Part shown: positions 21,756-33,949 of the stretch, piece by piece
How positions within the stretch are numbered: position 1 is the first letter of the stretch
Layout: every line of letters starts with the position of its first letter
Source of the DNA: Piper betle
Lineage: Eukaryota > Streptophyta > Magnoliopsida > Piperales > Piperaceae
Assembly (NCBI GenBank): GCA_033002965.1
Contig: JAURVB010003142.1
Location: forward strand, 124,001-188,000
DNA: 64,000 nt
Reading direction: 5' to 3'
Program-made: the position numbers and the translations under genes
Notes under the pieces: model-generated
Database searches by the model: none
Told to the model about the DNA's origin: nothing
Seen by the model: the letters and a program-made list of their open reading frames with translations, nothing else

Positions 21756-22069
21756 AAGTTGTTGCAAATCAACCGCTAAGTAAACCTGCAGACGGTGTGC
21801 TATATGCACTTCTAGCAAATATTTATGCTGCCAAGAGAATGTGGGAAAATGCTCCAAAAAGTAGATTCATTATGAAAGCTCGGGGAACCAAAAAGGAGCA
21901 ATCGTGTAGTTGGATTGAAATGGAAGGTAAGATCACTGCTTTTTTATCTTCTGATAGATCTCATCCTCAAGTTGCAGAAATACAAAACATGCTGACAGTA
22001 TTCATTTCATGGAAGAGAGAGTTAACAAAGCAGCAGCTCTTTGCTATTCCATTAAGAGAAAACAGCTAG
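21756..22069 (+). pseudogene. PPR protein, 3' part (E/E+ domain) of the split gene
   Basis: In-frame sequence reads VANQPLSKPADGVLYALLAN, then IYAAKRMWENAPKSRF and TKKEQSCSWIEMEGKITAFL, ending SWKRELTKQQLFAIPLRENS and a stop at 22067-22069. This is the E and E+ extension found after the last repeat of PLS-class PPR proteins, many of which act in organelle C-to-U RNA editing. No DYW domain follows. It continues the protein cut at about 10,231; only a few residues seem to be lost at the insertion. Confidence 0.85.
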
Positions 22070-22272
22070 TTTCAGAGACTTGTTTCAGTGGCAGTTTCGC
22101 CAAACAATTTATACACTCGGCTGTTGAACAAAACAAAGAATAAAAATTGGTTCTGATAGAGGATTAAATCGGTTATCAGCTTTTGACAAAATCTTGCAAG
22201 TTCCGCAGCAACGAGCTGCAACTATCAATCAGTTCGGTGTTGGATGCAATGAAAAATATCTGTGCGGCCAGC

Positions 22273-25137
22273 CTACAGCTTCAGTTTGCTGAAGTCTACT
22301 TTCTGAACAGGGTATGTGTAGGCTTCGTAATTTATTTTCTGGCCGAGGGAGCTCAGTTTTGTAAAAGTGGTTATCAGATCAACCTGAATCAAAGGCGTAC
22401 ATCATAAACATCTTAGCAAAACAGTTAGAAAAAAACAAAACTATGCAAGCATGGAATGTACAGTAAACCTCATAGTCTGTCTGAGAGACAGTTTCTCTGC
22501 TGCGTTGATATTTTTGAACCCAAGGAAGAACATCAGGATCAGTGGCCAACAAACTTTCTGTTGCTGCTTGATCTGGGCCGATAAATGCAGACATGACGGC
22601 CAACTGCATTGAATTCACATGTTAGACAGATTCTGAAAGTGATCAATACATCGAAACTACATCCCAAAACTATTTTGTGAGCTTTTGCCAGAGCAAAATT
22701 GCAGATTCCAAGTTCTTGAGTACCCCATTCAGACTTCATCTCTTAAGAAGTGCAGATGTACCAAGGACCAAGGTCTTGCAACCATAAGCTTCATGGTTCT
22801 ACAAGGAGTTAAGCATTTACTTGCAACCATAAGCTTCATGTATGTCATATTTATATTTTCAGGTACTTTTCTTGTACACAAGCATGTCTCTTTCAATATT
22901 TTGCATTTCAGAATTTATGGGAAGCGCATATCAAAATCAAAGTAAATAACGCAAATTTCATTTGAAAAAGCAAAACCAAGAAAATGAAATTTTAAAATAC
23001 CTGCCGTGGTCCAAATCCTATAGCAGAAAATTTATCTTTCATCTCCTGAACGGTGGCTTTATCCCACCGTGGAATCCTTCCCTCCGGATCAGGTTCTTGA
23101 GCATCAGTACGCCCAAAATTTTTGTCGAACAAACTCCACTGGGAATACACAAAATACATTCAACTCATAAATTATTTCGGTTGAGAAAAAGATCCAGTAC
23201 TAGTTCTAAATTATAAAAGTAAAGAAATTTCCATCATTTACTTGTGTTTTTGGTGTCTGATTATTAGCCATAGTTTTTTGTGGGTCTTTCAATCATTGGT
23301 TGAATACGACAGAAAGTCGTAAAAATGAGCTAAAATCAGACTCAATCTGAGGTTTGCTTTTCGTTCCGAGGGATGAACCTCAGTTTTCTGATTGTCAGTA
23401 AAAATCAACACAACCTGCTATTTTATCTTTTAGCCAAAATTTTTGGTGCCAACACAAAGCTCTTTTTACGTTTAGAACGTGTGAGAATAGTTCATGGAAG
23501 TTGCTACCGGACCAAAACAGTTTCAAGAACAACTTATCCATTTCTTGTTAAGTGTTGTAAAGACAACCATTATCACCATACAATATAATCTGTAAATCAG
23601 TTAGCTTATTCAATGCAACTATATAACCATAATTGACAAAAAATGTAACCAAAACTGATAAACAAGGATGTTGCACATCATAAGCATGGATGGAGTATTG
23701 GTGAGACGATGGCAACCTGACCATTTGATCCGTAAGCAGAGTACAGCAACTTCCCCTTCTCTTCATTTCCTCCACATTTGCGAATTGCAGAGGCCAGGAA
23801 TGTGTTCTTAACTGCTGATTGAGCTGTAATAGTGGAAAAATGGTAGAAAGCTGGTAAGTATTTGTGAAGTAGAATGCCCATAACAAAACTTGGAAATCCT
23901 ATTATACATAAAACATGGAATCTTTTACAAATTCACTTTTAAAGCTGAGTTTTGATCATGGAGATGAAATGGGAAATGCTTATTATAATTGTGGGTCTTG
24001 GAAAAAATTATAACCTGCAAATGAGATGAGATCTGCATATGAGATTGGTCCACCCTTCGAATAGGAATCAATTTCCTTTTTAGCATCATCTACAAGAGCT
24101 AATGCAGCAGAAAGACCACTATTTTCTGGTCTGCTAATCTCTGGGCTTCACAAATAGATTGGGGAAAAAAATGGAAACTCATACAGTTTTGATGTGTGGA
24201 TTACACTACTCTACGAAGCATTCATACAATTTGATCAGAATGTTACCTCAATCGTATGGAACCGTTTGGGCCCCCAGATTTTGTAGCCTACATGGATCAA
24301 AACAGACAGAAAAAGCTATGTATAAGACAATCAAACTGGAAAAATGAAAATGTGGGCGTGTCCTGACCTTGTCATAACTGATAGCATCATTGAGTGAGAG
24401 AGTCAGCAAAGATGGTATGAGTTCGGGGTGTTCCTACATCATCATAAGCCCTAATATTAGAATGCTTCTGATTACTCAAGAAGTAAAATGGGTAATGGCA
24501 GTGAAAAATTCTACCTTAATGGCTTTGGAAAGAGTACCCTTGATGCTTGCTGTAATCCCATGAATTTACCAATTAGTTGTCATTTATACCTCAAAAATTG
24601 ATTTCATCACTTTTTCGAGCTTGGTCTGACGATCAAAAGTAAATCAAAATGTGAAAGAGACATACTCAAAAACTCAGAGCGCTGCCTCCTTTGGATCAAA
24701 TCAGCAGCACGAACTCTTTGATCCGACCCTGAACTTGATATCACTTCCTGAAGAACAGATGATGACCACGTGCGTAAAATTGAAGTGGAGACAGTTAAAA
24801 TTTAGTTGAAAGCAATCAAATGAGCATAACATACAACAGCCAAGAGAGTGCCAAATCCTTTGAGAACTTCCCTACGAAGGCAAACGACTCCTTCATATGC
24901 CGAAGAAGATTCGATTCGTCGACAAGCGATAAATCCCTGCAAAAACCAATGGCAGTGAGTATGATCTCCTATTATTGGAAATAGGAGATCGATTGTAGAA
25001 CTTGAGATCAGATGAGTTTAGTAGAAAATTAGAAGGAAAGAGTAGTTAACACATATATACATTGGTCGGTTTATAGGTAGCAGAGGAAGGAAGGGTAGGA
25101 GGAGATGGGGAAAGATGGAGGAGAAAGACACAGCCAT
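22273..25137 (-). CDS. TL29: Thylakoid lumenal 29 kDa protein TL29 (APX4), 11 exons
   Basis: TL29 is an ascorbate-peroxidase-fold protein of the thylakoid lumen. Studies of the Arabidopsis protein report no peroxidase activity and association with photosystem II. Exons on the minus strand: 25137 to about 25063, 24936-24835, 24747-24666, 24549-24515, 24433-24368, 24287-24247, 24145-24015, 23823-23717, 23138-23001, 22603-22469 and 22383-22273. Exons 2-11 join in frame (315 residues). Landmarks are GGPISYADLISFA, FLASAIRKCGGNEEKG, WSLFDKNFGRTDA, MSAFIGPDQAATES and the end YPVQKVDFSKLKL. Exon 2 has a twin-arginine motif (RREVLKGFGTLLAV) followed by VRAADL, as expected for Tat import into the lumen. 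The join of exons 1 and 2 is uncertain. The gene converges on the PPR remnant 200 bp away. Confidence 0.92.
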
Positions 25138-26793
25138 GAGCTTGTTAATGTTAGTGTGTGTGTTTGAAGGACTCAACCAAGAAAGAAGCGTTATCCCATA
25201 ATGGAAGGGATGGATAAACTGCTTCTTCTCATTGGCGGGAGTTTTGACAGGTAATACCGGACACCTTTTAGGTTCATGTGGCATGCCACCCTTTGTCATT
25301 TTTTATTCCCTTTCTAATCATCTCCTCCTCAATTAGTACAATGTTAGAAGTTAAAGTTAATAGCATTGAAACTTACTTTGACTCCAAAAATAAAATAAAA
25401 TAGGCTAATTTGTTGAGTTAACTCTATGGATGACTTTGTATTGACTCATTTGGTAATTGACCCTCTAAATCATATCATAAAATTTATCAAAACATCTTTT
25501 TTTAATAAAATAGTTAAATTAATATTTTTAAATAATATAAAGCATATATTTATCAATTTTAAATATCAAAAGGGTAATATATATTAATTTTATATAATTT
25601 TTTATTTTTATAATTATAAATTTAATATAAATAGTTTTAAATCGACTTAGAGACTACTTCACTCCGTAACATGTTAAGTGAAGTTTAAATTTTGAGTTTT
25701 TAAACTATAGTTAAAATATGCATAATTTATAATGCTATGTCTAACCAATGTTGGAAATAAATTTTAATTTTATAAATAGACTTTTATTAAATAATAAAAT
25801 ATAATATAACAAAATTACATAAATAAATAGATTATAATAATTTAATTTTATTTATTTATTTTTATTATATTTTGATTGGTTTAATATCCTCCTTGCACTC
25901 CGTTTCATCACAACACAACTTTTAACTCCCATCTCATCAATAAAATAGATTAGTCTTCACCATCACATAATAAAAAAGAATCCCCTCGGCTGGAAGCGAA
26001 ACCCAAGACCTCTCTCAACAACAAAATTGTTAACCAAGAGAATCAAAACCCAAGACCTCTCGCAAAAGCAAAATTATTAACCAAGAGAGTTACAGTAAGA
26101 GAACATTTTTTTTTCGTTCCCTCCAAATTTAAGGAAGGTACAATTCCATCTTTCATCAGATGGCTAAACATGGAAATATGGCCACTAATTGAATAGAACT
26201 ATATTGGGGACATTTTAGATGGTCAAATTACTCTGCTAATATGCTCAAGCTGGTTTGACATTCTCCATATTCAATTAACCTGCACCTTGGTACCCAAGAG
26301 ATCAAAAAGAGAAGTATGCCCAGCATCATGTCTCCACTTCATGTGCTCCGTTGTCAAGTTAAATTCAATATTCTGAAGATATTGAACTTGCATCATCTCC
26401 ATACTACTACATATTTACTTTCATACCAGTTTACTACAAGCAAAAAAGTTGAGGATCCGATTCAAATATAGGATAACATTGATACGAACTAATTTCTTAT
26501 AATAGGTTTTTGGGAAGAAAGAGGAGAAGGCATGACGAAATGCAGGATAAAGGGTAACGAAAAACCAAGATTGGAGCCTCGGGGATTGATAAGAACAAGA
26601 AGGAGAAGACAAAGAACTTTCTATTTCAGTCCATCTCAAAATACAATAATGCTTGTAGTTCATACAACCAGAAAATAAGCAACCATTGAGGCGGTTATAA
26701 CTACCACATTATGCACGTATCCCATATCCAATGAGGAAAAACAATGTTTGAACAAGTCGATCAATGCTAGTTCGAGAGATGAAAATATTACGC
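25138..26793. other. Spacer between TL29 start and VTE4 end
   Basis: It holds the TL29 5' flank and the VTE4 3' flank. It is AT-rich at 25,380-25,860 with no supported gene. A short direct repeat occurs near 26,000-26,100 (ccaagacctctc, twice). Confidence 0.5.
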
Positions 26794-29700
26794 TCAGGGG
26801 AGAGTAGTCTGCTTCGGCTTCTTGCATGTTATGATGACGAATTTGATCAAATTCTTCTTGTATCCTTGGATCATCAGAGGCATTACTAGTGCCCCTCTTA
26901 TAGTTTTCCATCCTGTTTCAAGTAAATAAAGACCATGAAAGTATGAATGGGTGAAACGAATGAAAGGCAGAGCAGGAGTAGAGAGCCTACCACTGGTTAG
27001 AAGTGAAGTGAATCCTTTCCATGATAGGGCAGAGCGAATGACTGCCGGCCAGAACGGAGCCACATTATCCGACCAATCCGCAGATCTTACATCCTACCTC
27101 ATACATACGAAGAAAAATTTTGATTCTATAAAACAACGTTGTTGATAACTTGAGAAACAGTCAGTTCTCAGTAGACACAAATCATTTTGACAAAACCCAT
27201 TAAAATTGAAGACTCATTGAAATTGAAAAACTCAATCACTAAAGAACCACAATTTAGTGACCATTTCAATTCTTCACAAAGATATCAGATTTCACTCCAT
27301 TTATTTGAGATTCAAGAGTTACGTAATGGTAAATAAAGTAGAAGCTCTATATAACAGCTTATATCAGATACTTGTTGGAGAGAGAACTCAACAAGTATCT
27401 AAAGACAACCATTCAAGCTGCATATCAGAGGGGCTCAATATGTCCAATTCAACAAGCAAAAGGGATTAAACAATTCCATAATCCTGCAGGTGCACACACT
27501 AATACCTCAAGTGAAAGAGACTGAGCTATCTTTACATAGTCTGCAGCTGAACACCAAGACGGAAGATAATACGCATCACATATTCTTTTTAGCAGACCCC
27601 TTTCCTCTGGCTTTAAGGAGTCTTCAGACGGTGATAAATCTCTGTGACACCAACTAACTATTATGATAGTTGCTCCTGGCGCTGCAACACGAGCCAACTC
27701 ACTCACAAACTACAAAAATACAGAATGGTGGTCATCAATCACCTTATGTTAAAGTGAGAAAATGTCTACGTCTACACATCACACCAATGTAAATATATAC
27801 ATCATACACGAACACATCTAACATTCTTCATCGAATAAAAGCTACCACCAAAATAAAACCAAGCAGATGAAACTTTCCTGCAAAATCCTAATATGCTGAC
27901 ACAATTAAAAAGAAAATGCTACAAGGGAGTAAAACAGAAAAGAGGAAAGACGTTACCTTTGTTTTGTCAGGCATATGCTCTCCACTCTCCATAGACCAAA
28001 CCAGACCAAATTGGCCATCAGGAAAGGGCTGTTCCAAAGCATCAGCAACTTGAAAAGATACCTGCTTCATTATATCATATAAGAAACACATTTCAAAGAC
28101 CATAAACTAGACTAACTGATCCAGAATAGGCCATGGTTATCTCACGAAATGGCCTCAGACCTCAGCAGTGGTTTTTGTGACATGTATAAGACGCAGGAAA
28201 CATAAAATTGGCAAGATTTACTCTGTAAGAAAAAGCTTAATTAGGGCCACATTTATTTACGAATGAAAATATGCATAGACGAGACATATGCATATATAAG
28301 CATTTTTTAAAATTTTGCACTTGTTTTGGAGACAATGTGAGTTTATTCCATTTTGACTTCATGTTTCTTATCAACACTGTAAACTGCCAACGTAGGATCT
28401 AGAAATAGACGTCTGGAACTCTCAGTGACCAATTTTTTGTTTGCTGATTAAAATTAGAGATTTTTAGCACAAATTGGAAAAAATCTTCTGTATTGTTCTA
28501 GCCTTGATTGTACATAGTCCTCTACTTAATTAAGAGTTGACATAAAAACTGCAGGAGAAGTCTTAGCATAATACAATAATATGCCAGAAACGACTGCCAA
28601 ATCTGTAATATTCATAGGAGATAGTAAATTGTCTGGATAATACATATGACCATCGGGGTATGCAATCAATAGACTGTAGAGCCTCCTTAAAAAAAGGGCG
28701 GATGGCATGAAAGCTCTTTGGTTAAAAAGTAAGACACCTGATATTAAATAAGATGGAGAGTGAAGTGTGCAATGATGCCATGAAAATATAACAGTCAATG
28801 TCATGACAAATAACTCTACCTTGTCTTCTAAACCCTCAGCAGCAGTTAGTGCTTGGGCTCGTTGAGCCTGAACAGGACTCAAAGTTATTCCTTGGCATTG
28901 GGCACCATATCTCTTTGCAAGATATCTGGAGCTGCCTCCAATCCCACACCCAACATCAACTATAATGTTGGGCTTCGTCAATGGGTCATCTGCGATGCTC
29001 AAAATTGAAGATATAATCTGATAAAAAGTCCACGCTCCATTTCAAAACAAAACAAAAAGAAAATGAATTCCTCAAACTGACAAACGATTAATACAGTAAG
29101 AACCAAAGGGGGCAGCTTTCCTTCACCCGACTGGTGGCCATAGGTGCACCTAAATCTCCCACCGGAGGAGATTTCGGTTCAAGGCAGCCTCCTCATTGGA
29201 ACCATAACCTCCGAATTTTCATCTAAAAAGTGATAATGCAGAAAAATCTGACCAATAAATTATGGTAATTGAATGTCTCACAAATGCAAGACATTTTTAG
29301 CATCCTGTAAACTTCAAATTGAAGCATTTGTCTACATGTATGCGCTGATAATTTACATAAATGATTAATCAGTTCCAAAGTCCCTTCAGAGCAGCATTGC
29401 AGGCAAACAATTCATCACCTTTCCAAAAGCATAACTTACATTTATTTAGACGGACCCAAAAACAAAATTAGAAGAGAAATTGATTCTCTGTTCTTTTTAG
29501 CGAGCTGGCGCCTATGAGCAATCTTCTCATTATGCGCACCTTTTCCTAACCAAATATCCATGACATTACAAATAAACAAAGCATGCCCCATACACCAATC
29601 CTCCTCCTCTACCCGGACTTGAAACATGCCAATGCTCGGGACAAGGAATAAGCCTTGTAACATCTATAATCAAAATAAAAACTAAAATAAAGCACCCTAG

Positions 29701-30110
29701 GGACCACGGCAGAGTGAAAAAATTGCGCCAAGAAATCCGAAAGCAAGAAACTTTTGAAGCTATATAAGTAGGCGGCGTCGGAGGGGACCTGAGACGGCGG
29801 CGAACTTGAGTGCTTCGTCGATCATCCGAATCTGGGCGGAGCGGTGGTCGGACACGGAGGCCGACGAGCCGGGTTCGTAGAAGCCGTGGTGCATGTGGTC
29901 GCCCCACACATGCTCCCACGTCCCCGACGACTGGTCGTAGAACTCTGCAATGCCCTCCCTCAAGCTCAACGCCGCCATCACCCGCTGCCGCCGGCGGTAG
30001 CCGAATCTGGGTACGCGACGCCTGCTGCCCAGGGTGGGGGACAGGTGGGGCTGTTGCACATGCACGTTCACCACGTATGGTTCAACCGCTCTGATCATGG
30101 CTGCATGCAT
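26794..30110 (-). CDS. VTE4: Gamma-tocopherol C-methyltransferase, six exons, 340 aa
   Basis: VTE4 methylates gamma- and delta-tocopherol to alpha- and beta-tocopherol using S-adenosylmethionine, the last step of vitamin E synthesis in plastids. Exons: 30110-29789, 28989-28820, 28061-27957, 27709-27506, 27093-26991 and 26912-26794; all join in frame to give 340 residues. The ATG at 30110 or the one at 30098 may start translation, followed by a basic transit-peptide-like stretch of about 45 residues. Landmarks are REGIAEFYDQSSGTWEHVWG, the SAM motif VDVGCGIGGSSRYLAKRYGA, VWSMESGEHMPDK, PGATIIIVSWCHRD, DNVAPFWPAVIRSALSWKGF and the end GYKKNLIKFVIITCKKP. The exon 2 acceptor was chosen at 28989 because it keeps the frame. 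The gene appears intact. Confidence 0.95.
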
Positions 30111-30379
30111 GCGCCTGCCCAGAACCTACTTTTGTTTAAAATAATAATAATAATAAGAATTTTCAATATGCAAATTGGCAAGTTGCTATCTGTGCGTGAA
30201 TGTCATGAGTAAATATAAACAGTATCTCACTACATGACAGCTTCCTTTGTCTATTGCGTTAATGAGGTAGAAAGAACTGCGCATGTATCAAATCAGATAC
30301 GATTTTTTTGCCTCTAGGAGAGAGTTTCGTGTAGAAATGGGATGCTTTGCGTTTATTTCTTTCTTTAGTAATGTAATTA

Positions 30380-31250
30380 GCATGGTTGCACGAATCGGAA
30401 TCGGAATCGAAATCGGTTTTTCGACGGAGTCGGAATCGGAATCGGAATCGGAATCGGTCTGAATCGGCCAAGAATAGGTTCAGTTGAATCGGTCCAAATT
30501 AATTTAATCGGTCATATATAATAATTTGACAATTTATAATATAAATATATTAAAATTAGGTATTGATGTTATTTTGATATTATTCTGTCTATTATAGTTT
30601 CTGATATTTTTAAATATTTTTTAAGATTTTTTTTAAATTATTTAGAATTAATTATTATTTTTAACTCGAGTTAGACTCGAGTCAACTTTTAATTACGAAA
30701 ATGCCACTCTTTACCCCCGCTGCCGCTGCCGGCCCGGTCGGCGGCGAGTCTCGCGGCGGCAATGTCGAAGGATGTCGGCAGCCCGGTCGGACGAACAGTC
30801 AGCCGGCCCGCAGCCGGCGGCGAGGCGGCCCGGAGCGGCGGCGAGTCGCGGCAATTCGTGCGTCACAGCCCGATTCGGTCCGGCCGACACTTCGGCGGCG
30901 ACGTCGGTAGCCCGGTCGGCGGCGAGCCCGGAGTCGGGGAGCACGACGGAGGGCGGAAACGGGCGGCGGCGGGCGGACGGGTAGCGGCGGCGCGGGGAGC
31001 GGGGTTGATTTTAGGTTTTTAAAATCAAAATTACTATTTTACCCATGCTTAAATAATTTAATAAAAATCATATTTAGGGTATTTTATTAATTTCATTAAA
31101 AAACCGATTCTGATTTAAATCGGTCGATTCCGATTCCAAATTAAATCGGTCTGAATCGGCCAAACTCGGCCGATTCCAAGGCCGACTCGGTCGGCCCCGA
31201 AATCGGATCAGCTCGATACCAATCCGATTTAAATCGGCCGATTCCAACAA
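30380..31250. repeat. Foldback-like repeat with AATCGG arrays at both ends
   Basis: The left edge (about 30,390-30,480) is an array of ggaatcgg words on the plus strand. The right edge (about 31,095-31,245) holds ccgattcc and aaatcggccgattcc words, partly in inverted orientation. Between them are an AT-rich part, a short piece resembling the chromovirus LTR (ttaactcgagttagactcga near 30,660) and a GC-rich core (30,715-31,010). No coding is supported; the frames in the core are by-products of GC richness. The element type is not recognised. Confidence 0.5.
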
Positions 31251-33949
31251 ACACAACAGAGGTACTGAGTGCGCCCGTGAATATAGCGTTAGGGAAAAGA
31301 AATGTCTGAGTGCGCCCGTGAATATAGCATTAGGGAAAAGAAATGTCGACGATGAAAGTTGGTGTCAGCGTGACCACCACTGTCGTTTCATGGCTGATGC
31401 ATCGCTATCACATTCTGACATACCATCGTAAAAATGAGGACGGTGCTCTGAAGTGCAGTCGCAGAGAGTTAATTGTAAATGATAGACAACACTTAGGCCA
31501 ACTTGCGGAGATGGACAGGGTAGCAAATGGTGGAGAACACCAGACGCAGAGGAATGCTGGAATCGTTAAGCTATGTCTATATATTTTCTTCGTTCTACGA
31601 CTCGATACTATACTATGGATACTACTGATCCCGGGACGGGTAGAGGTGCCTTTCAACCAACAGCCCACTAAAGAATACGTAGTTTCTTAAATAATTATCC
31701 AATGTAAATCATTAGATGAAAAATCAATTATAATGATTGAAATTTCTAAAGTTTACGTTTAAAACAAATTCAAACTCTAGCATCCTTTTATATTTAGCAG
31801 GAGATGATAGGGAGCATGCGCAGAACGTTGCTGCAATCGCCGACAAGTCTGCACAGCCCATTTCATGGAGTTTATCGGCTTCTAAAAATCAACAATTACA
31901 AATCATCACAAAGGGAAGCAAGAATTACATAGCTCAATCAAAATCATAATTTTCTGCCAGAATAAGAAAACAGAAAACCATATTCAGCAAAGTGTTTGAT
32001 AAAAGCTGTGATCCTTTTGTCTGATAGACAACAGGTACACAATCAAATCTTGTTGTTGTCCAAACCAATAGAGCAATTAACTCTATCAAATAGCTCCCTT
32101 GCCACCAATTACACATCACAAAGGGAAGCAAAATCTATAGAGTTTGACTCTTTCAAAAAGATCTGAGATGGTGATTCCAGACGTGACTACATCCGACTAG
32201 GGGAAAGTCAGTCACCAAGGAGTAATGTCTGCGACATTGACAAAGGTCGAGATTGGCCAGAGATGGTGCCGGCGGTTAGGGGATTGGCTGGCGATGATGA
32301 GGGATGGTGTGGCGGTGTAGAAGGAAGACCGATCGAGGTGGAGGGGACGATGGAAATTTCGGAAAATTGGTTAAAATCAATTAAAATCCCTGGCACTAAC
32401 CGTGAGCGTCCGATTGATTTCAACACTCCAGATGATGTTTCGTCCAATTTCGTCAAAAATGAAGTTTTGCACTCAATCAGTACCCTATATACTATATATA
32501 TATACTAGCTTATTTAATATATATTTTTTAAAATTCTAATAAAAAAATGTCTCTCTTAAATAAAAACTTAGTAAAACATATTTACAATTTTTAATTGAAA
32601 ATTCTTAACAAATGTCACTTTGTCAAAATTAAAGCTAATATTTACATTAAAAACTAATATAAATTATTTTCCACTAAAAAGATTTAAACTTTCTAGTGGC
32701 CCTCGACTTTTAATCATAAAAAACATACCTAAATGAGTATATAATTAACTAAAATTATACATGTATTTTTTTATTTTAAATATATAATATATTTTAATTT
32801 AATTAATAATATATGAATAAATATAAAATAATTTCAAACGCAAATATCAGTAAATATTTAACTTTGAACACAATTTTTCCAAATATATTTAAAACTATCT
32901 TGTTCATTGAAATCAATTTGAAATTATCAAAAATAAAAATTATATGAAGAAATTTTAAAATTGAATATTAAATATTAATATATAATTAGTTAAAAACACT
33001 TGATTTAAACCATTAAAAATAAATATTAGTTAAAACAAAAAAATCTGAACGAGTAAGGAATGAAAAAGAGAGTTTTAGGCAATTAAGATATAAATATGAG
33101 AGCTAGAGATACAAATATGAATTAGAGAGTTTTAACAGTGAAAATCGATCAAATCCGGCCAAAGGTAGCTATATTTGGCCGCCCCTAGCCAAAAGGGCTG
33201 GCCAAATCTGGCCCTAGTTGGGGTGGCCATTTCAAAGGGCCATGCATGGCCAAATCTGACCCCAAGGTGGCCATTTTAAAACCATATATTAAAATTTGGG
33301 ACATGAATAACTTTTTTGTCTTTTGTTCGTATATATACTTTTCTCTTGAAATTAGATATTATAACGAAATGTTTATAAACCGCCAGCTAACAAATAAACA
33401 TGAAAAAACTAGCATATCAGCGACTGATATTTTTATATGTTTTGCTGTATTTATTGTGAGGCACCTTTAGACAACGAAGATAATTTTGTTCTAAGCCATG
33501 AAAAATATAATTACATGATCTAAATAGATGACTTAATTTATATATTATTTGATAGATCAGCTCATGGCGAGGTGCTGTAGTTACTAAGCAAATAAAAAAA
33601 TCAACTAGCCAACAAACAGTTTTTTTTGCTGTTTTTGATTATAAAAGCAATAAACAATGCATAGCTTCGAGGATGGAAGTGAGTCAACAAGATCCGCGGC
33701 CCCCTTCCCCTCCCGCCATGGTTGACTTCAACAAACACGCATTAGTCGTTCTCGACCTTTCCTTCAAAGTTTTCACATTCATCAACCACGAGTCAACAAA
33801 CAAGAAGAAGTAAGAATTAAGAAATGAGAAATGGGAACTAAGAGCAGAGAGAATGTATAACATAATAACAATATGAAGATGTGAGTGGGATAAAGAGCGC
33901 ATACCAAAGATTAAAGGTGGTGATTAAAGCTCTCTATTAGACCAAAGAA
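31251..33949. other. Intergenic DNA upstream of the UGT gene
   Basis: No gene is supported. It contains a 41-bp tandem duplication (31265-31346), an 18-bp direct repeat (31904-31921 and 32114-32131), AT-rich sequence at 32,480-33,120 and a block of ggccaaatctggcc repeats at about 33,150-33,290. The frame at 31343-31690 has no recognisable domain. Confidence 0.5.
31265..31346 (+). repeat. 41-bp perfect tandem duplication (one mismatch)
   Basis: Two adjacent copies start ctgagtgcgcccgtgaatat, at 31265 and 31306, and differ at one base (g to a). No function is evident. Confidence 0.9.

Noticed and set aside
30701..31022. Several GC-rich frames in the AATCGG repeat core
   Set aside because: Open in all frames because of GC content; Arg/Pro/Gly-rich with no known domain.
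31343..31690. 115-codon plus-strand frame
   Set aside because: No motif, no conserved pattern and no splice partners; it sits among repeats.
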